A DNA stretch of 64,000 nucleotides from BPGX01 sp035405785 (GTDB lineage Bacteria > Bacteroidota > Bacteroidia > B-17B0 > Aurantibacillaceae): assembly GCA_035405785.1 (NCBI GenBank), contig DAONJS010000004.1, positions 1 through 64,000 of the forward strand. The letters are read 5' to 3'. Below are positions 45,690-54,093 of the stretch, in pieces. A program made the translations under genes and the position numbers. Under the pieces are notes generated by a model. It saw nothing but the letters and a program-made list of their open reading frames with translations. It was not told where the DNA came from and ran no database searches. Position 1 is the stretch's first letter; every line of letters begins with the position of its first letter.

Positions 45690-46214
45690 ATGAACCCTTG
45701 GATTCAATTATTACAGATTGTTTTACCTTCTTTACTCACAGCAGGCGTGATTTTTTTTATTGTCAGAGATTTTTTTAAATCTGAAGAAAAAAGAAAAGAA
45801 GCAGAATTAAAAAAACAAATTGCCAGTCAGATTACTCCAATGAAAATTCAAGCATACGAGCGTATGGTCATTTTTTTAGAGCGATTAAATCCTAATTCTC
45901 TTGTGCTTCGTGTAAATAAACACAATATGACCAATAAACAATTACATCACGCACTTATTCAAAGTATCAAACAAGAGTATGAACATAATTTGTCTCAACA
46001 GTTATTTATTTCAAACGGTGCATGGGAACTCATAAAAACTGCCAAAGAAGAAACAATAAAACTCATCAATATCGCCTACTCAAAAGTGCAACCAGATAAT
46101 TCCAGCAATGAATTATCACTTACAATTATCAATATTGCAAGTTCTATTGATAAAAAATTACCTCACGAAATCGCCCTTGAATACTTGAAAAAAGAAGCAT
46201 CACAATTTCTATAA
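45690..46214 (+). CDS. Conserved membrane-anchored protein next to methylmalonyl-CoA mutase (DUF7935-like)
   Basis: This 174-residue protein has one N-terminal membrane helix (IVLPSLLTAGVIFFIVRDFF), then a charged helical domain with PMKIQAYERMVIFLERLNPN. ATG 45690 is chosen; the frame continues upstream to 45570 only because the repeat tract happens to lack stops. A similar protein often precedes mutA in Bacteroidota, as I recall, under the name DUF7935. It lies 15 bases before mutA and is probably co-transcribed; its role in mutase function is unknown. Confidence 0.8.
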   Translation: MNPWIQLLQIVLPSLLTAGVIFFIVRDFFKSEEKRKEAELKKQIASQITPMKIQAYERMVIFLERLNPNSLVLRVNKHNMTNKQLHHALIQSIKQEYEHNLSQQLFISNGAWELIKTAKEETIKLINIAYSKVQPDNSSNELSLTIINIASSIDKKLPHEIALEYLKKEASQFL

Positions 46215-46229
46215 AAAAATATCAATACC

Positions 46230-47582
46230 ATGAAACTACTATCAGAATTTAAACCAGTATCTGCGAAAGAATGGGAAGAAAAAATTTTGAAAGATTTAAA
46301 ACTCATTTCTATTGATGAATTAATAACCCATACTTCCGAAGGCATTGATATTTGTCCTTTTTACAACAAAGAACATATTTCTAACTTAAATATACATCCT
46401 TATTTTAATCACATTGATTGGGAAATCACTCAATTTATTCCAACTCAACATCACACTGAAAGGGAAATAAATGAACATATTGTAAAATCTTTGAATGGTG
46501 GTTCATCAGGAATTCATATTGATTTTTATACTAAATTTGATTTTGATGAAATTTTTACAAACATCTCACTACCTCACATATACTCAAATTTCAATATCTC
46601 TTTTGATGCTATTGATATATTAAATAATCTCAAAGAAATTTATATTTCTGTAAATGAATTTACCAAAAAGAAAAATAGTTTCATAAACATTGATCCCATT
46701 TACTTATATGAAAAATTTGGTGAATGGCACGAAAATAAAAATAGTGACTTTGAAGTTTTGAATGAACTTAATCATATTCCTGTAAATGCAGTATTATACA
46801 AAGAAAGCGGTGCAAATGTTGTTCAGGAATTAGCATATACACTTGCACATTTGAATGAATATCTTTTTTATCTTGATAACAAAAAGATACTTTCAAAATA
46901 CAAAGATGTTCATATTCAGGTGTCAATAGGCAATTCTTACTTCAAAGAAATATCAAAGTTAAGAGCATTGAGATCATTAGTAAATCATTTACTCAACGAA
47001 TATCATCATACAGCCAATATTCATATTCATGCACAAACTACTTTACTTAATAAAAGTTTTAAAGACATTTACAATAACACTATTCGCACTACAACAGAAG
47101 CAATGAGTGCTATTTTTGGAGGTGCAAATAGTATTAGTATTTTACCATTTGATTATCCATTCAAAAAAGTTTCGGATTTTTCTTTAAGAATGGCAAGAAA
47201 TCAATTGATAATGATGAAAGAAGAAAGTTATTTAAATAAAACAGCAGAAACAACATTAGGCAATTATTTTGTAGAAAAATTTACTCAAGAACTTATTGAA
47301 AAATCTTACCAAAAATTTTTAGACATTGAAAAACAAAATGGCTTAATAACTTTACTTGAGCAAAATATCATTCAGCAAGAAACTCAAAAATCTTATGAAA
47401 TAGAACTTCAAAAGTATATAAATAATCAATCTGTTTTGATAGGAGTTAATAAATATCCAAATCCAAAGGATGAGAACATTGAAAAGTTCTATTATCAAAC
47501 ATCTTTTGATTCAACAAAAACAAATGCTTTCATTCCAAAAAGATTTGCTGAATATTTTGAAAAACAAATACAACAAGTATGA
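46230..47582 (+). CDS. mutA: Methylmalonyl-CoA mutase small (beta) subunit
   Basis: This 450-residue subunit is homologous to the substrate domain of the large subunit but lacks the cobalamin-binding domain. Recognisable segments include HIHAQTTLLNKSFKDIYNNTIRTTTEAMSAIFGGANSI and SLRMARNQLIMMKEES. It pairs with MutB for interconversion of methylmalonyl-CoA and succinyl-CoA. The stop overlaps the mutB start (ATGA), so the subunits are made together. It is shorter than many small subunits, because the C-terminal B12-like region is absent. Confidence 0.92.
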   Translation: MKLLSEFKPVSAKEWEEKILKDLKLISIDELITHTSEGIDICPFYNKEHISNLNIHPYFNHIDWEITQFIPTQHHTEREINEHIVKSLNGGSSGIHIDFYTKFDFDEIFTNISLPHIYSNFNISFDAIDILNNLKEIYISVNEFTKKKNSFINIDPIYLYEKFGEWHENKNSDFEVLNELNHIPVNAVLYKESGANVVQELAYTLAHLNEYLFYLDNKKILSKYKDVHIQVSIGNSYFKEISKLRALRSLVNHLLNEYHHTANIHIHAQTTLLNKSFKDIYNNTIRTTTEAMSAIFGGANSISILPFDYPFKKVSDFSLRMARNQLIMMKEESYLNKTAETTLGNYFVEKFTQELIEKSYQKFLDIEKQNGLITLLEQNIIQQETQKSYEIELQKYINNQSVLIGVNKYPNPKDENIEKFYYQTSFDSTKTNAFIPKRFAEYFEKQIQQV

Positions 47583-49705
47583 GAAAAAATTTTTCTGATA
47601 AAATAAAATATCAATCACCTGAATTTTCTAAAAAAGAAATAACATTTGTTACAGCAGAAGGAATTGATGTATTTAATTATTTCAATAAAAATGATATTGC
47701 TGATGCAGAACATTTAGATTTTGCTGCTGGTATTCCGCCATTTTTGAGAGGTCCTTATTCAAGTATGTATGTAAAAAGTCCTTGGACTATTCGTCAATAT
47801 GCAGGATTTAGCACAGCAGAAGAGAGTAATGCATTTTATCGTAGAAATTTAGCCGCAGGACAAAAAGGTTTATCTGTTGCATTTGACCTTGCTACTCATC
47901 GCGGTTATGATAGTGATAATCCAAGAGTTGTTGGTGATGTTGGAAAAGCGGGTGTAGCAATAGATACCGTTGAAGATATGAAAATACTTTTTGATCAGAT
48001 TCCTTTGGACCAGATGAGTGTGTCAATGACAATGAATGGTGCGGTTTTGCCCATTATGGCTTTTTATATTGTTACTGCAGAAGAACAAGGAGTAAAACAA
48101 GAACAGTTAAGCGGCACTATTCAAAACGATATTTTGAAAGAGTTCATGGTAAGAAACACTTACATTTATCCACCTGAACCTTCAATGAAAATTATCGGAG
48201 ATATTTTTGCTTACACTGCTAAATACATGCCAAAGTTTAATTCTATTTCTATCAGTGGTTATCACATGCAAGAAGCGGGAGCCACTGCGGATATTGAAAT
48301 GGCATATACACTTGCAGATGGGCTTGAATACATTCGCACGGGTCTAAAAGCAGGATTAAACATTGATGATTTTGCACCTCGTTTATCTTTTTTCTGGGGC
48401 ATAGGAATGAATCATTTTATGGAAATAGCAAAGATGAGAGCCGCAAGAGTATTATGGGCAAAGATTGTCAAGCAATTTAATCCCAAAAATGAAAAATCAA
48501 TGGCTCTACGAACACATTGTCAAACCAGTGGTTGGAGTTTAACTGCACAAGATCCGTTTAATAACATAACTCGCACTGCTATTGAAGCATTAGCCGCTGT
48601 ATTAGGCCACACGCAAAGTTTACATACAAATTCATTAGATGAAGCATTAGCATTACCTACTGATTTCAGTGCTCGTATTGCACGCAATACACAATTGATT
48701 TTACAAAATGAAATTGATGTAACAAAAGTAATAGATCCGTGGGGAGGTTCTTATTATGTGGAATATCTGACTCATCATTTAATTCAAAAAGGATGGCAAT
48801 TAATTCAGGAAGTTGAACAATTAGGTGGAATGACAAAAGCCATTATGGAAGGACTTCCGCAAAGGAAAATTGAAGAAGCATCTGCGGCCAAGCAAGCAAG
48901 AATAGATAGTGGCAAAGATGTAATAGTGGGTGTGAATAATTATCAGGTCAATGAAGAAACACAAATTGAAATTTTAGAAGTAGATAATACAAAAGTTCGC
49001 CAGCAACAAATAGAAAGGATTAATAAGGTAAAAAGTGAAAGAAATGAAGCCGCAGTGCAAGAAGCATTAAATCAACTTACCAATGCCGCACAAAGTGGAA
49101 AAGGTAATTTGCTGGAACTTGCAGTAGAAGCGGCTCGCAGAAGATCAACATTAGGAGAAATTTCTTATGCGTTAGAAAAAGTTTATGGTCGTTATCAGGC
49201 AAGGCCAAATACATTAACAGGTGTGTATATGAAAGCATCAGGAAAAAAAGAAGAATTAGAAGAAGTAATTAAACTATCTGATAAGTTTGCAGAACAAGCA
49301 GGTAGAAGACCGCGTATTATGATTGCTAAATTAGGACAGGATGGACACGATAGAGGAGCAAAGGTAGTAGCCACGGCTTATGCAGATATGGGCTTTGATG
49401 TAGATTTAGGTCCATTGTTTCAAACACCCGAAGAAGCAGTTAAGCAAGCTGTAGAAAATGATGTGCATGTGCTGGCTATTTCCAGTTTAGCCGCGGGGCA
49501 CAAAACGCTTATTCCACAAGCTATACAGGAGTTGAAGAAATATAAAAGGGAAGATATTGTAGTAGTAGCAGGTGGAGTGATCCCACCACAGGATTACGAA
49601 TTTTTGTATAATGCAGGAGTAAAATTTATTTTTGGCCCAGGGACTTCAAATATAGAATCAGCAAAGAAAGTATTGAGTTATTTGATAGAGAATTTTAGGG
49701 AGTGA
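47579..49705 (+). CDS. mutB: Methylmalonyl-CoA mutase large (alpha) subunit
   Basis: This 708-residue adenosylcobalamin enzyme has a TIM-barrel substrate domain (RGPYSSMYVKSPWTIRQYAG near residue 57, CQTSGWSLTAQDPFNNITRT, ARNTQLILQNE, DPWGGSYYVE). The C-terminal cobalamin domain contains the base-off motif DGHDRG (about residue 588, His ligand) and GGVIPPQDY. The catalytic set looks complete. Substrate is methylmalonyl-CoA from propionate or branched amino acid breakdown, or succinyl-CoA in reverse. The mutase chaperone MeaB and the epimerase are not in the window. Confidence 0.96.
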   Translation: MRKNFSDKIKYQSPEFSKKEITFVTAEGIDVFNYFNKNDIADAEHLDFAAGIPPFLRGPYSSMYVKSPWTIRQYAGFSTAEESNAFYRRNLAAGQKGLSVAFDLATHRGYDSDNPRVVGDVGKAGVAIDTVEDMKILFDQIPLDQMSVSMTMNGAVLPIMAFYIVTAEEQGVKQEQLSGTIQNDILKEFMVRNTYIYPPEPSMKIIGDIFAYTAKYMPKFNSISISGYHMQEAGATADIEMAYTLADGLEYIRTGLKAGLNIDDFAPRLSFFWGIGMNHFMEIAKMRAARVLWAKIVKQFNPKNEKSMALRTHCQTSGWSLTAQDPFNNITRTAIEALAAVLGHTQSLHTNSLDEALALPTDFSARIARNTQLILQNEIDVTKVIDPWGGSYYVEYLTHHLIQKGWQLIQEVEQLGGMTKAIMEGLPQRKIEEASAAKQARIDSGKDVIVGVNNYQVNEETQIEILEVDNTKVRQQQIERINKVKSERNEAAVQEALNQLTNAAQSGKGNLLELAVEAARRRSTLGEISYALEKVYGRYQARPNTLTGVYMKASGKKEELEEVIKLSDKFAEQAGRRPRIMIAKLGQDGHDRGAKVVATAYADMGFDVDLGPLFQTPEEAVKQAVENDVHVLAISSLAAGHKTLIPQAIQELKKYKREDIVVVAGGVIPPQDYEFLYNAGVKFIFGPGTSNIESAKKVLSYLIENFRE

Positions 49706-49707
49706 TG

Positions 49708-50358
49708 TTATTCAAAATCATCCATTTCAAAAGGGATATTTTTTTCTTTACAATAATTCATTATTTCATTATTTTTAAGTTTTTTATCACAAAGATTTTC
49801 TAGTTTATTCTTTGTTAATTCAAAATATCCTTTATCTGCATTTATTAATTTATCAACAGTTTCAATAAATTCATTAAAACTGGTATTTATAGTACAAAGT
49901 TTATCAATAGTTTTAAAATCTAATTCTTTATACTTTGCCGGATAAAGTATTTTAGTTCTAAAAGGATTTGCAGATAATTTTATGATACCAATTCCAAATG
50001 ATGCATTTAAGCGTTCCATTTCATATTCTAAATCTGTGTCGATTTCAAAAGTAACTAAATAACCATAATTAGCCCAACTTGAATTTGATACTGCTTGAAA
50101 GTATTTATTTTTTAAATCATTATCATTTTTAATTTCTTTTTTTATTTCAAAAGAAAATAAGTTTATATATGCATTACTTTTAATTGTTTTAAGAAAACTT
50201 TTAGCAGTACTGTTTTTTAAATTTATCAACTCAACACCAACCATATCAGGATGAATCCATGTTTGATTTTTATCTTTGCTACTGCTTGATTGTTCATGTG
50301 AAACAGTTTTAGCATAAATATTTTTTTCACCTAAAAAAGTACTTAATAAAATATGCAA
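49708..50358 (-). CDS. C-terminal part of a frameshifted HrgA/COG2958-like protein
   Basis: This frame of 216 residues begins at a TTG and carries the conserved half of a nuclease-like or HrgA-type protein: AKTVSHE, WIHPDMVGVELINL, SFEIKKEI, YFQAVSNSSWANYGYLVTFEI and FGIGIIKLSANPF. The E-x-K/QAVSNSSWA region is characteristic. Read back past its TTG, the frame continues to a stop beyond the A7 tract at 50387-50393, where a one-base slip would join it to the N-terminal frame. It is probably not an independent gene. Related proteins are linked to restriction loci; the activity is unproven. Confidence 0.7.
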   Translation of the reverse strand: MHILLSTFLGEKNIYAKTVSHEQSSSSKDKNQTWIHPDMVGVELINLKNSTAKSFLKTIKSNAYINLFSFEIKKEIKNDNDLKNKYFQAVSNSSWANYGYLVTFEIDTDLEYEMERLNASFGIGIIKLSANPFRTKILYPAKYKELDFKTIDKLCTINTSFNEFIETVDKLINADKGYFELTKNKLENLCDKKLKNNEIMNYCKEKNIPFEMDDFE

Positions 50359-50654
50359 GTCCTTTTCTTTAAAGTTATCATTTTTATTTTTTTATTTTCA
50401 TTCAAACCTTCATCATTAATTGTATCTTCATTTTTAGTAAGTGAATAATAAAAAGCATTATTTATTTTTTCTCTTTTAACTCTTATATCTCCCTTACGAA
50501 TAAAATCGCCTAATCTTGAAGATAAAGTGTTTTTTGGCGTTTCTCCTGAAAATTCATAATAATTTTTTTTAATAATATAATTGTATAAATCTTCAGTTGA
50601 AACAGGCTTTCCTATTTCTTCTAATGATTTTAAGATAGCTTCTTGAAGGTTCAT
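50343..50654 (-). CDS. N-terminal winged-helix (HARE-HTH) part of the same split gene
   Basis: This 103-residue frame starts MNLQEAILKSLEEIGKPVST and includes TPKNTLSSRLGDFIRKGDIRVKRE, an HB1/ASXL/restriction-endonuclease-type winged helix. It runs out of frame after NENKK and ends in a non-conserved tail. A -1 shift at 50387-50393 would fuse it to the following frame for a total of about 315 residues, the expected length for an HrgA-like protein. It could be a pseudogene, a sequencing error, or programmed or phase-variable. Confidence 0.7.
   Translation of the reverse strand: MNLQEAILKSLEEIGKPVSTEDLYNYIIKKNYYEFSGETPKNTLSSRLGDFIRKGDIRVKREKINNAFYYSLTKNEDTINDEGLNENKKIKMITLKKRTCIFY
50387..50393 (-). 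other. A7 slippery tract / frameshift site
   Basis: On the coding (minus) strand the codons read AAT AAA AAA ATA; the seven A residues fit an A-AAA-AAA slippery heptamer. Slipping back by one base, or one extra A, continues as N-K-K-N-K-N-D-N-F-K-E-K-D-L-H into the downstream frame without a stop. Confidence 0.7.
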
Positions 50655-50665
50655 GTTTTTTGATA

Positions 50666-50673
50666 CAAATTTA
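50666..50673 (-). promoter_or_regulatory. -7 promoter element for the split HrgA-like gene
   Basis: On the minus strand this reads TAAATTTG, matching TAnnTTTG, 11 bases before the start codon at 50654. A TTTG 17 bases upstream is a weak -33 candidate. An apparently intact promoter argues against an old, decayed gene. Confidence 0.5.
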
Positions 50674-50784
50674 CACTAAAATTCACACTTCAAATAAAAA
50701 TTACTCTAAAAATTCAAAATTACAAAAGTCAAAAAATTAAAAACCATTCATTATAATCTTTTTATACATCCAATAAAATTTTTG

Positions 50785-50792
50785 TATCATTG
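50785..50792 (+). promoter_or_regulatory. Candidate -7 element for the LecA-like domain gene
   Basis: TATCATTG has one mismatch to TAnnTTTG and ends 12 bases before ATG 50805. It overlaps the TTG at 50790, arguing against that codon as the start. Confidence 0.4.
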
Positions 50793-50804
50793 CACAAAAA
50801 AACT

Positions 50805-51776
50805 ATGAAAAAAGTTATTTTTCAATTAATGATGGTATTATCAGGTTTGAGTATTGCTCAAAAATCTGCTGATGTTACTTTATACTTTTATGATGGAAGT
50901 ATATTGTATGGTTCTGCTAAAATGAAAGATATTACACTTACTACTCCTTATGGCATTTTGAATATTCAGATTAAAGATGTATCACAAATAATTTTTGGAT
51001 TAGAAAAAGATGAAAGCATTCAAAGTGATATTACTAAAAACATTCAGATATTAGCTAATACTTCTGATGAAAAGCAAATTCAATCTGCTTCTGAAAATAT
51101 TTCAAAATATGGCTTGAAGGCAGTTTATTTTTTAGAAAAATTTTTAGAGAAAAACACTTCAACAAATTCAGAAAATGTTCAAAGTTTATTAAATGAAATT
51201 TTATCTGCTCATTCCATCAATGAATACAGTTTTTATGATGTTCTTGTTTTAAATAATGGAGATAGAATTTCTGGAAATATAAATTTCAAAACCATTGATT
51301 TTACTAATGAAGTATTTAAATCTCAAATTCCAGTTAGTAAGATTAAAAGTATGGATGTGTCTTATTTTGAAAGTGCAGATGGAAATTATTCCTTTTCAGT
51401 AAAGGCATCCAAACATATTATGGCTAATAATAGTGGTGGATGGCTAAATACAGGTGTAAAAGTTAAGAAAGGACAAACCATTGAAATTTCAGCAAGAGGC
51501 GAAATTGTATTAGCGAGTTTAGATAATAAAAAGTATGCTCCTGATGGAAATGTAGCAGGCGAAACACCATTGCCACCTCCAGAAGATGTTGGTTCAGAGT
51601 ATTTTAATTATGGAACTTTGATATTTAAAATTGGTCAAAACGGTAAAAAACTGCGTGCCGGTAGTTCTACAAAATACATTGCAGATGCAGACGGAATTAT
51701 TTACCTGACCATTTATGAAACAGTTTATAGTGAAAAAAATTCTGGATCATATCAAGTCAAATTGTCTGTGAAATAA
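50805..51776 (+). CDS. Secreted protein with C-terminal LecA-like (PA-IL) carbohydrate-binding domain
   Basis: This protein of about 323 residues has a signal peptide (VIFQLMMVLSGLSIAQ), two related beta-rich units with the pattern LYFYDGSILYGSAKMKDI and VLVLNNGDRISGNINFKTI (about residues 20-65 and 145-185), and a C-terminal domain starting NNSGGWLNTGVKVKKGQTIE with YAPDGN and SGSYQVKLSV. The latter pattern resembles the LecA-like galactophilic lectin fold. ATG 50805 is used. The 3' end of the gene has been copied in the tandem duplication and recurs at 52841-52954. Confidence 0.78.
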   Translation: MKKVIFQLMMVLSGLSIAQKSADVTLYFYDGSILYGSAKMKDITLTTPYGILNIQIKDVSQIIFGLEKDESIQSDITKNIQILANTSDEKQIQSASENISKYGLKAVYFLEKFLEKNTSTNSENVQSLLNEILSAHSINEYSFYDVLVLNNGDRISGNINFKTIDFTNEVFKSQIPVSKIKSMDVSYFESADGNYSFSVKASKHIMANNSGGWLNTGVKVKKGQTIEISARGEIVLASLDNKKYAPDGNVAGETPLPPPEDVGSEYFNYGTLIFKIGQNGKKLRAGSSTKYIADADGIIYLTIYETVYSEKNSGSYQVKLSVK

Positions 51777-51826
51777 GTTTAGCACATTAAATTTCTGTTA
51801 ATTTTTATTTACCGTTCGTTAAAATG

Positions 51827-51858
51827 TTGATTTATTGAAATTATTTTTTTTATTTTTG
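51827..51858 (+). promoter_or_regulatory. Promoter of T9SS cargo gene, copy 1
   Basis: TTG (51827-51829) and -7 TATTTTTG (51851-51858) are 21 bases apart. The -7 element ends 2 bases before ATG 51861, so the transcript would begin after it and the next ATG (51882) is the likely start. Confidence 0.65.
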
Positions 51859-51881
51859 CGATGAAATTTAAAATTAATACT

Positions 51882-52835
51882 ATGAAAAAACTATTACTTA
51901 TTATTCAAACTATCGGCGCAGTAGGATTGATTTCTGCTCAAACAACATCATTTACACTTACTTATAATTTTGCTGATGTTATGGGACCTGTTCCTTGTTC
52001 AAGCATACAAGATCCAACGACACTTCCAACTATTACAGGATTAACAAGCGGAAGTTTTATTGCCCTTGGTGTAAATACTTGTCCTTCTTCAAATGGCGAA
52101 TTTTCTTTTGCAGGATGGGGAACTGGTGCTACAGATTTTGATAATATTAATTTCACAGGAAGTTTAGATATTACTAAATACTTCGAAGTTATGATTACAC
52201 CTCAAACAAATTATGAACTTGCTTTTGATTCTATAATTTTTATGGCTAATAGAAATGCCACTGGTCCTCGTTTCTGGGCAGTCCGTCATAATATAAATGG
52301 ATTTGCTTCTAATATTAGTGCTGTTAGTACAAACACTTTAGTTAGTGTTGTTTCTACTGGAACTGATGTTAATGCATTTTTCTGGAGTGATGATATTTAT
52401 ATTACTGCTATAACTCAATCTGGATTTAAAGTTTTTCCTTCATTAACTCAAGTCGTTAATCCAGTTCGTTTCAGATGGTATGCTTGGAATGCTGAAAATA
52501 CAGGGGGTATTTTCAAAATTGATAATGTTAATATCTATGGTTCAGCGACTTTAGCAACAGGTGTTACAAAAATATCTCATACAATAAATGCTCATTTTAT
52601 TTTATCTCCAAATCCTGCTAACAGCAGTTATGTGCAACTTATTCCTCAAAACATTAAAGAAATTAATTTTGTGGAAATTATTGATGTGTTAGGAAATACT
52701 ATTTACAAAAATACCAAAATAGATGTTTCAGGAAAAATTGATTTAAATTTAGATAATATCCCTGCTGGTGTTTATTTTGTAAGATTAGGAAGTGCAAAGA
52801 ATTTTTATTTAGAAAAATTAGTTATAAATAAATAA
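51882..52835 (+). CDS. T9SS-exported protein, paralogue 1
   Basis: This protein of about 317 residues has a signal peptide (LLLIIQTIGAVGLISAQ), a beta-rich middle (about residues 20-240), and a C-terminal type A sorting domain of about 75 residues beginning HFILSPNPANSSYVQLIP and ending FYLEKLVINK. Such domains direct secretion by the type IX system and surface attachment. It is the first of two tandem paralogues. The mature region contains DLITKYFEV-like strands typical of DUF-like beta-sandwich cargo, with no known enzyme motif. The ATG at 51882 is preferred on promoter grounds. Confidence 0.87.
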   Translation: MKKLLLIIQTIGAVGLISAQTTSFTLTYNFADVMGPVPCSSIQDPTTLPTITGLTSGSFIALGVNTCPSSNGEFSFAGWGTGATDFDNINFTGSLDITKYFEVMITPQTNYELAFDSIIFMANRNATGPRFWAVRHNINGFASNISAVSTNTLVSVVSTGTDVNAFFWSDDIYITAITQSGFKVFPSLTQVVNPVRFRWYAWNAENTGGIFKIDNVNIYGSATLATGVTKISHTINAHFILSPNPANSSYVQLIPQNIKEINFVEIIDVLGNTIYKNTKIDVSGKIDLNLDNIPAGVYFVRLGSAKNFYLEKLVINK

Positions 52836-52840
52836 AACAC

Positions 52841-52954
52841 TTCTACAAAAAAAACATTGCAGGTGCAGAAGGAATTATTTACCTGACCATTTATGAAACT
52901 GTTTATAGTGAAAAAAATTCAGGATCATATCAAGTAAAATTATCTGTGAAATAA
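52841..52954 (+). pseudogene. Fragment of the LecA-like gene 3' end, left by duplication
   Basis: From 52859 it reads A-G-A-E-G-I-I-Y-L-T-I-Y-E-T-V-Y in frame to a TAA, matching the last 31 codons of the gene ending at 51776 with few substitutions. It has no start or upstream domain. It marks the boundary of the tandem duplication. Confidence 0.88.
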
Positions 52955-53004
52955 GTTTGACACATTAAATTTCTGTTAAATTTTATTTACCGTTCGTAAA
53001 AATG

Positions 53005-53036
53005 TTGATTTATTGAAATTATTTTTTTTATATTTG
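53005..53036 (+). promoter_or_regulatory. Promoter of T9SS cargo gene, copy 2
   Basis: TTG (53005-53007) and -7 TATATTTG (53029-53036) are 21 bases apart; ATG 53060 follows 24 bases later. Duplicated from 51827-51858. Confidence 0.65.
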
Positions 53037-53059
53037 CGGCAAAATTTAAAATTTATTCT

Positions 53060-54013
53060 ATGAAAAAACTATTACTCATTATTCAAACAATCGGCGCTGC
53101 AGGATTTATTACTGCACAAACAACCTCATTTACAATTACTTACAATTTTGCTTCAGTAACAAGTGGATCAGCTTGCACAGGAACAGTTGACCCTACCCCT
53201 CCTCCTACTACAACTGGTTTAACAAGTGGTTCTTTTATTGCTGTTGGTGTAGGAACATGTGCATCTGCTAATGGTTATTTTTCATTTTCTGGATGGGGAA
53301 CTGGTGCAACAAATAATAATAACACAAGTTTTTCAGGAAGTATTGATTTAAATAAGTATTATGACATTACAATAACTCCTCAAACAAATTATGAATTAGC
53401 ATTTGATTCAATTGTCTTTAAATCTAATCGTTCTAGTACAGGACCTCGCTTTTGGGCTGTTCGCCATAGTGTTAATGGATTTGCTTCGAATATAACAGCA
53501 ATAAGTACCAACACAAATGTAAGTGTAGTATCTACCGGACCAGATGCAAATGCGTTTTTTTGGAATAATGATAGTATTGTTGCATCTACTATTCAATCAG
53601 GATTTAAAGTTTTCCCTTCTTTAACTCAGATTACAACACCTGTAAGTTTCAGATGGTATGCTTGGAATGCTGAAAGTACAAACGGCACATTCAGAATTGA
53701 TGATGTTAATATCTATGGAAGTGCTACATTAGCAACAGGTGTTGCAAAAATTTCTCATTCAATGAATGCACATTTTATTTTGTCACCAAATCCTGCTACC
53801 AGCAATTATGTGCAACTTATTCCTCAAAACATTAAAGAAATCAATTTTGTAGAAATGATTGATGCATTAGGAAATACTATTTACAAAAATACCAAAGTAG
53901 ATGTTTCAGGAAAAATTGAATTGAATTTAGATAATATCCCTGCTGGTGTATATTTTGTAAGATTAGGAAGTGCTAAGAATTTTTATTTAGAAAAATTAGT
54001 TATTAATAAATAA
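53060..54013 (+). CDS. T9SS-exported protein, paralogue 2
   Basis: This 317-residue protein is homologous to the previous gene along its whole length: signal peptide LLLIIQTIGAAGFITAQ, similar central region (RFWAVRHSVNGFASNI, FRWYAWNAES), and an almost identical sorting domain (HFILSPNPATSNYVQLIP to FYLEKLVINK). Differences cluster in the first mature strands and around residues 150-185. Copy numbers and divergence suggest duplication followed by change of the exposed part. Type IX secretion and surface attachment are expected. Confidence 0.88.
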   Translation: MKKLLLIIQTIGAAGFITAQTTSFTITYNFASVTSGSACTGTVDPTPPPTTTGLTSGSFIAVGVGTCASANGYFSFSGWGTGATNNNNTSFSGSIDLNKYYDITITPQTNYELAFDSIVFKSNRSSTGPRFWAVRHSVNGFASNITAISTNTNVSVVSTGPDANAFFWNNDSIVASTIQSGFKVFPSLTQITTPVSFRWYAWNAESTNGTFRIDDVNIYGSATLATGVAKISHSMNAHFILSPNPATSNYVQLIPQNIKEINFVEMIDALGNTIYKNTKVDVSGKIELNLDNIPAGVYFVRLGSAKNFYLEKLVINK

Positions 54014-54042
54014 GAACAAATTACAAAATTTGATAAATTTTC

Positions 54043-54076
54043 AAAAGGTCTCTTGCTTATGGCGGGAGACCTTTTT
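54043..54076 (+). terminator. Intrinsic terminator after T9SS paralogue 2
   Basis: AAAAGGTCTC (54043-54052) and GAGACCTTTT (54066-54075) form a perfect 10-bp stem with a 13-base loop, followed by T. The next gene's promoter overlaps it. Confidence 0.82.
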
Positions 54077-54083
54077 ATTTTTG
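54053..54083 (+). promoter_or_regulatory. Promoter of histidine kinase gene, overlapping the terminator
   Basis: TTG (54053-54055, in the terminator loop) and -7 TATTTTTG (54076-54083) are 20 bases apart. The ATG at 54094 is 11 bases downstream of the -7 element, giving a near-leaderless message. Confidence 0.6.
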
Positions 54084-54093
54084 TGCCTCTATT

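Larger units (their letters stand above)
51665..54013. repeat. Head-to-tail tandem duplication (two units of about 1.17 kb)
   Basis: Unit 1 is about 51665-52840 and unit 2 about 52841-54013. Each unit contains, in order, the 3' end of the LecA-like gene, the same intergenic promoter region, and a T9SS cargo gene. The intergenic stretches 51777-51850 and 52955-53028 are nearly identical. Divergence is greatest in the central coding part and least at the ends. Confidence 0.9.

Noticed and set aside
50649..50804. Gap searched for a toxin-antitoxin or restriction partner of the HrgA-like gene
   Set aside because: Only promoter-like motifs for the two flanking genes are visible; no reading frame of interest.
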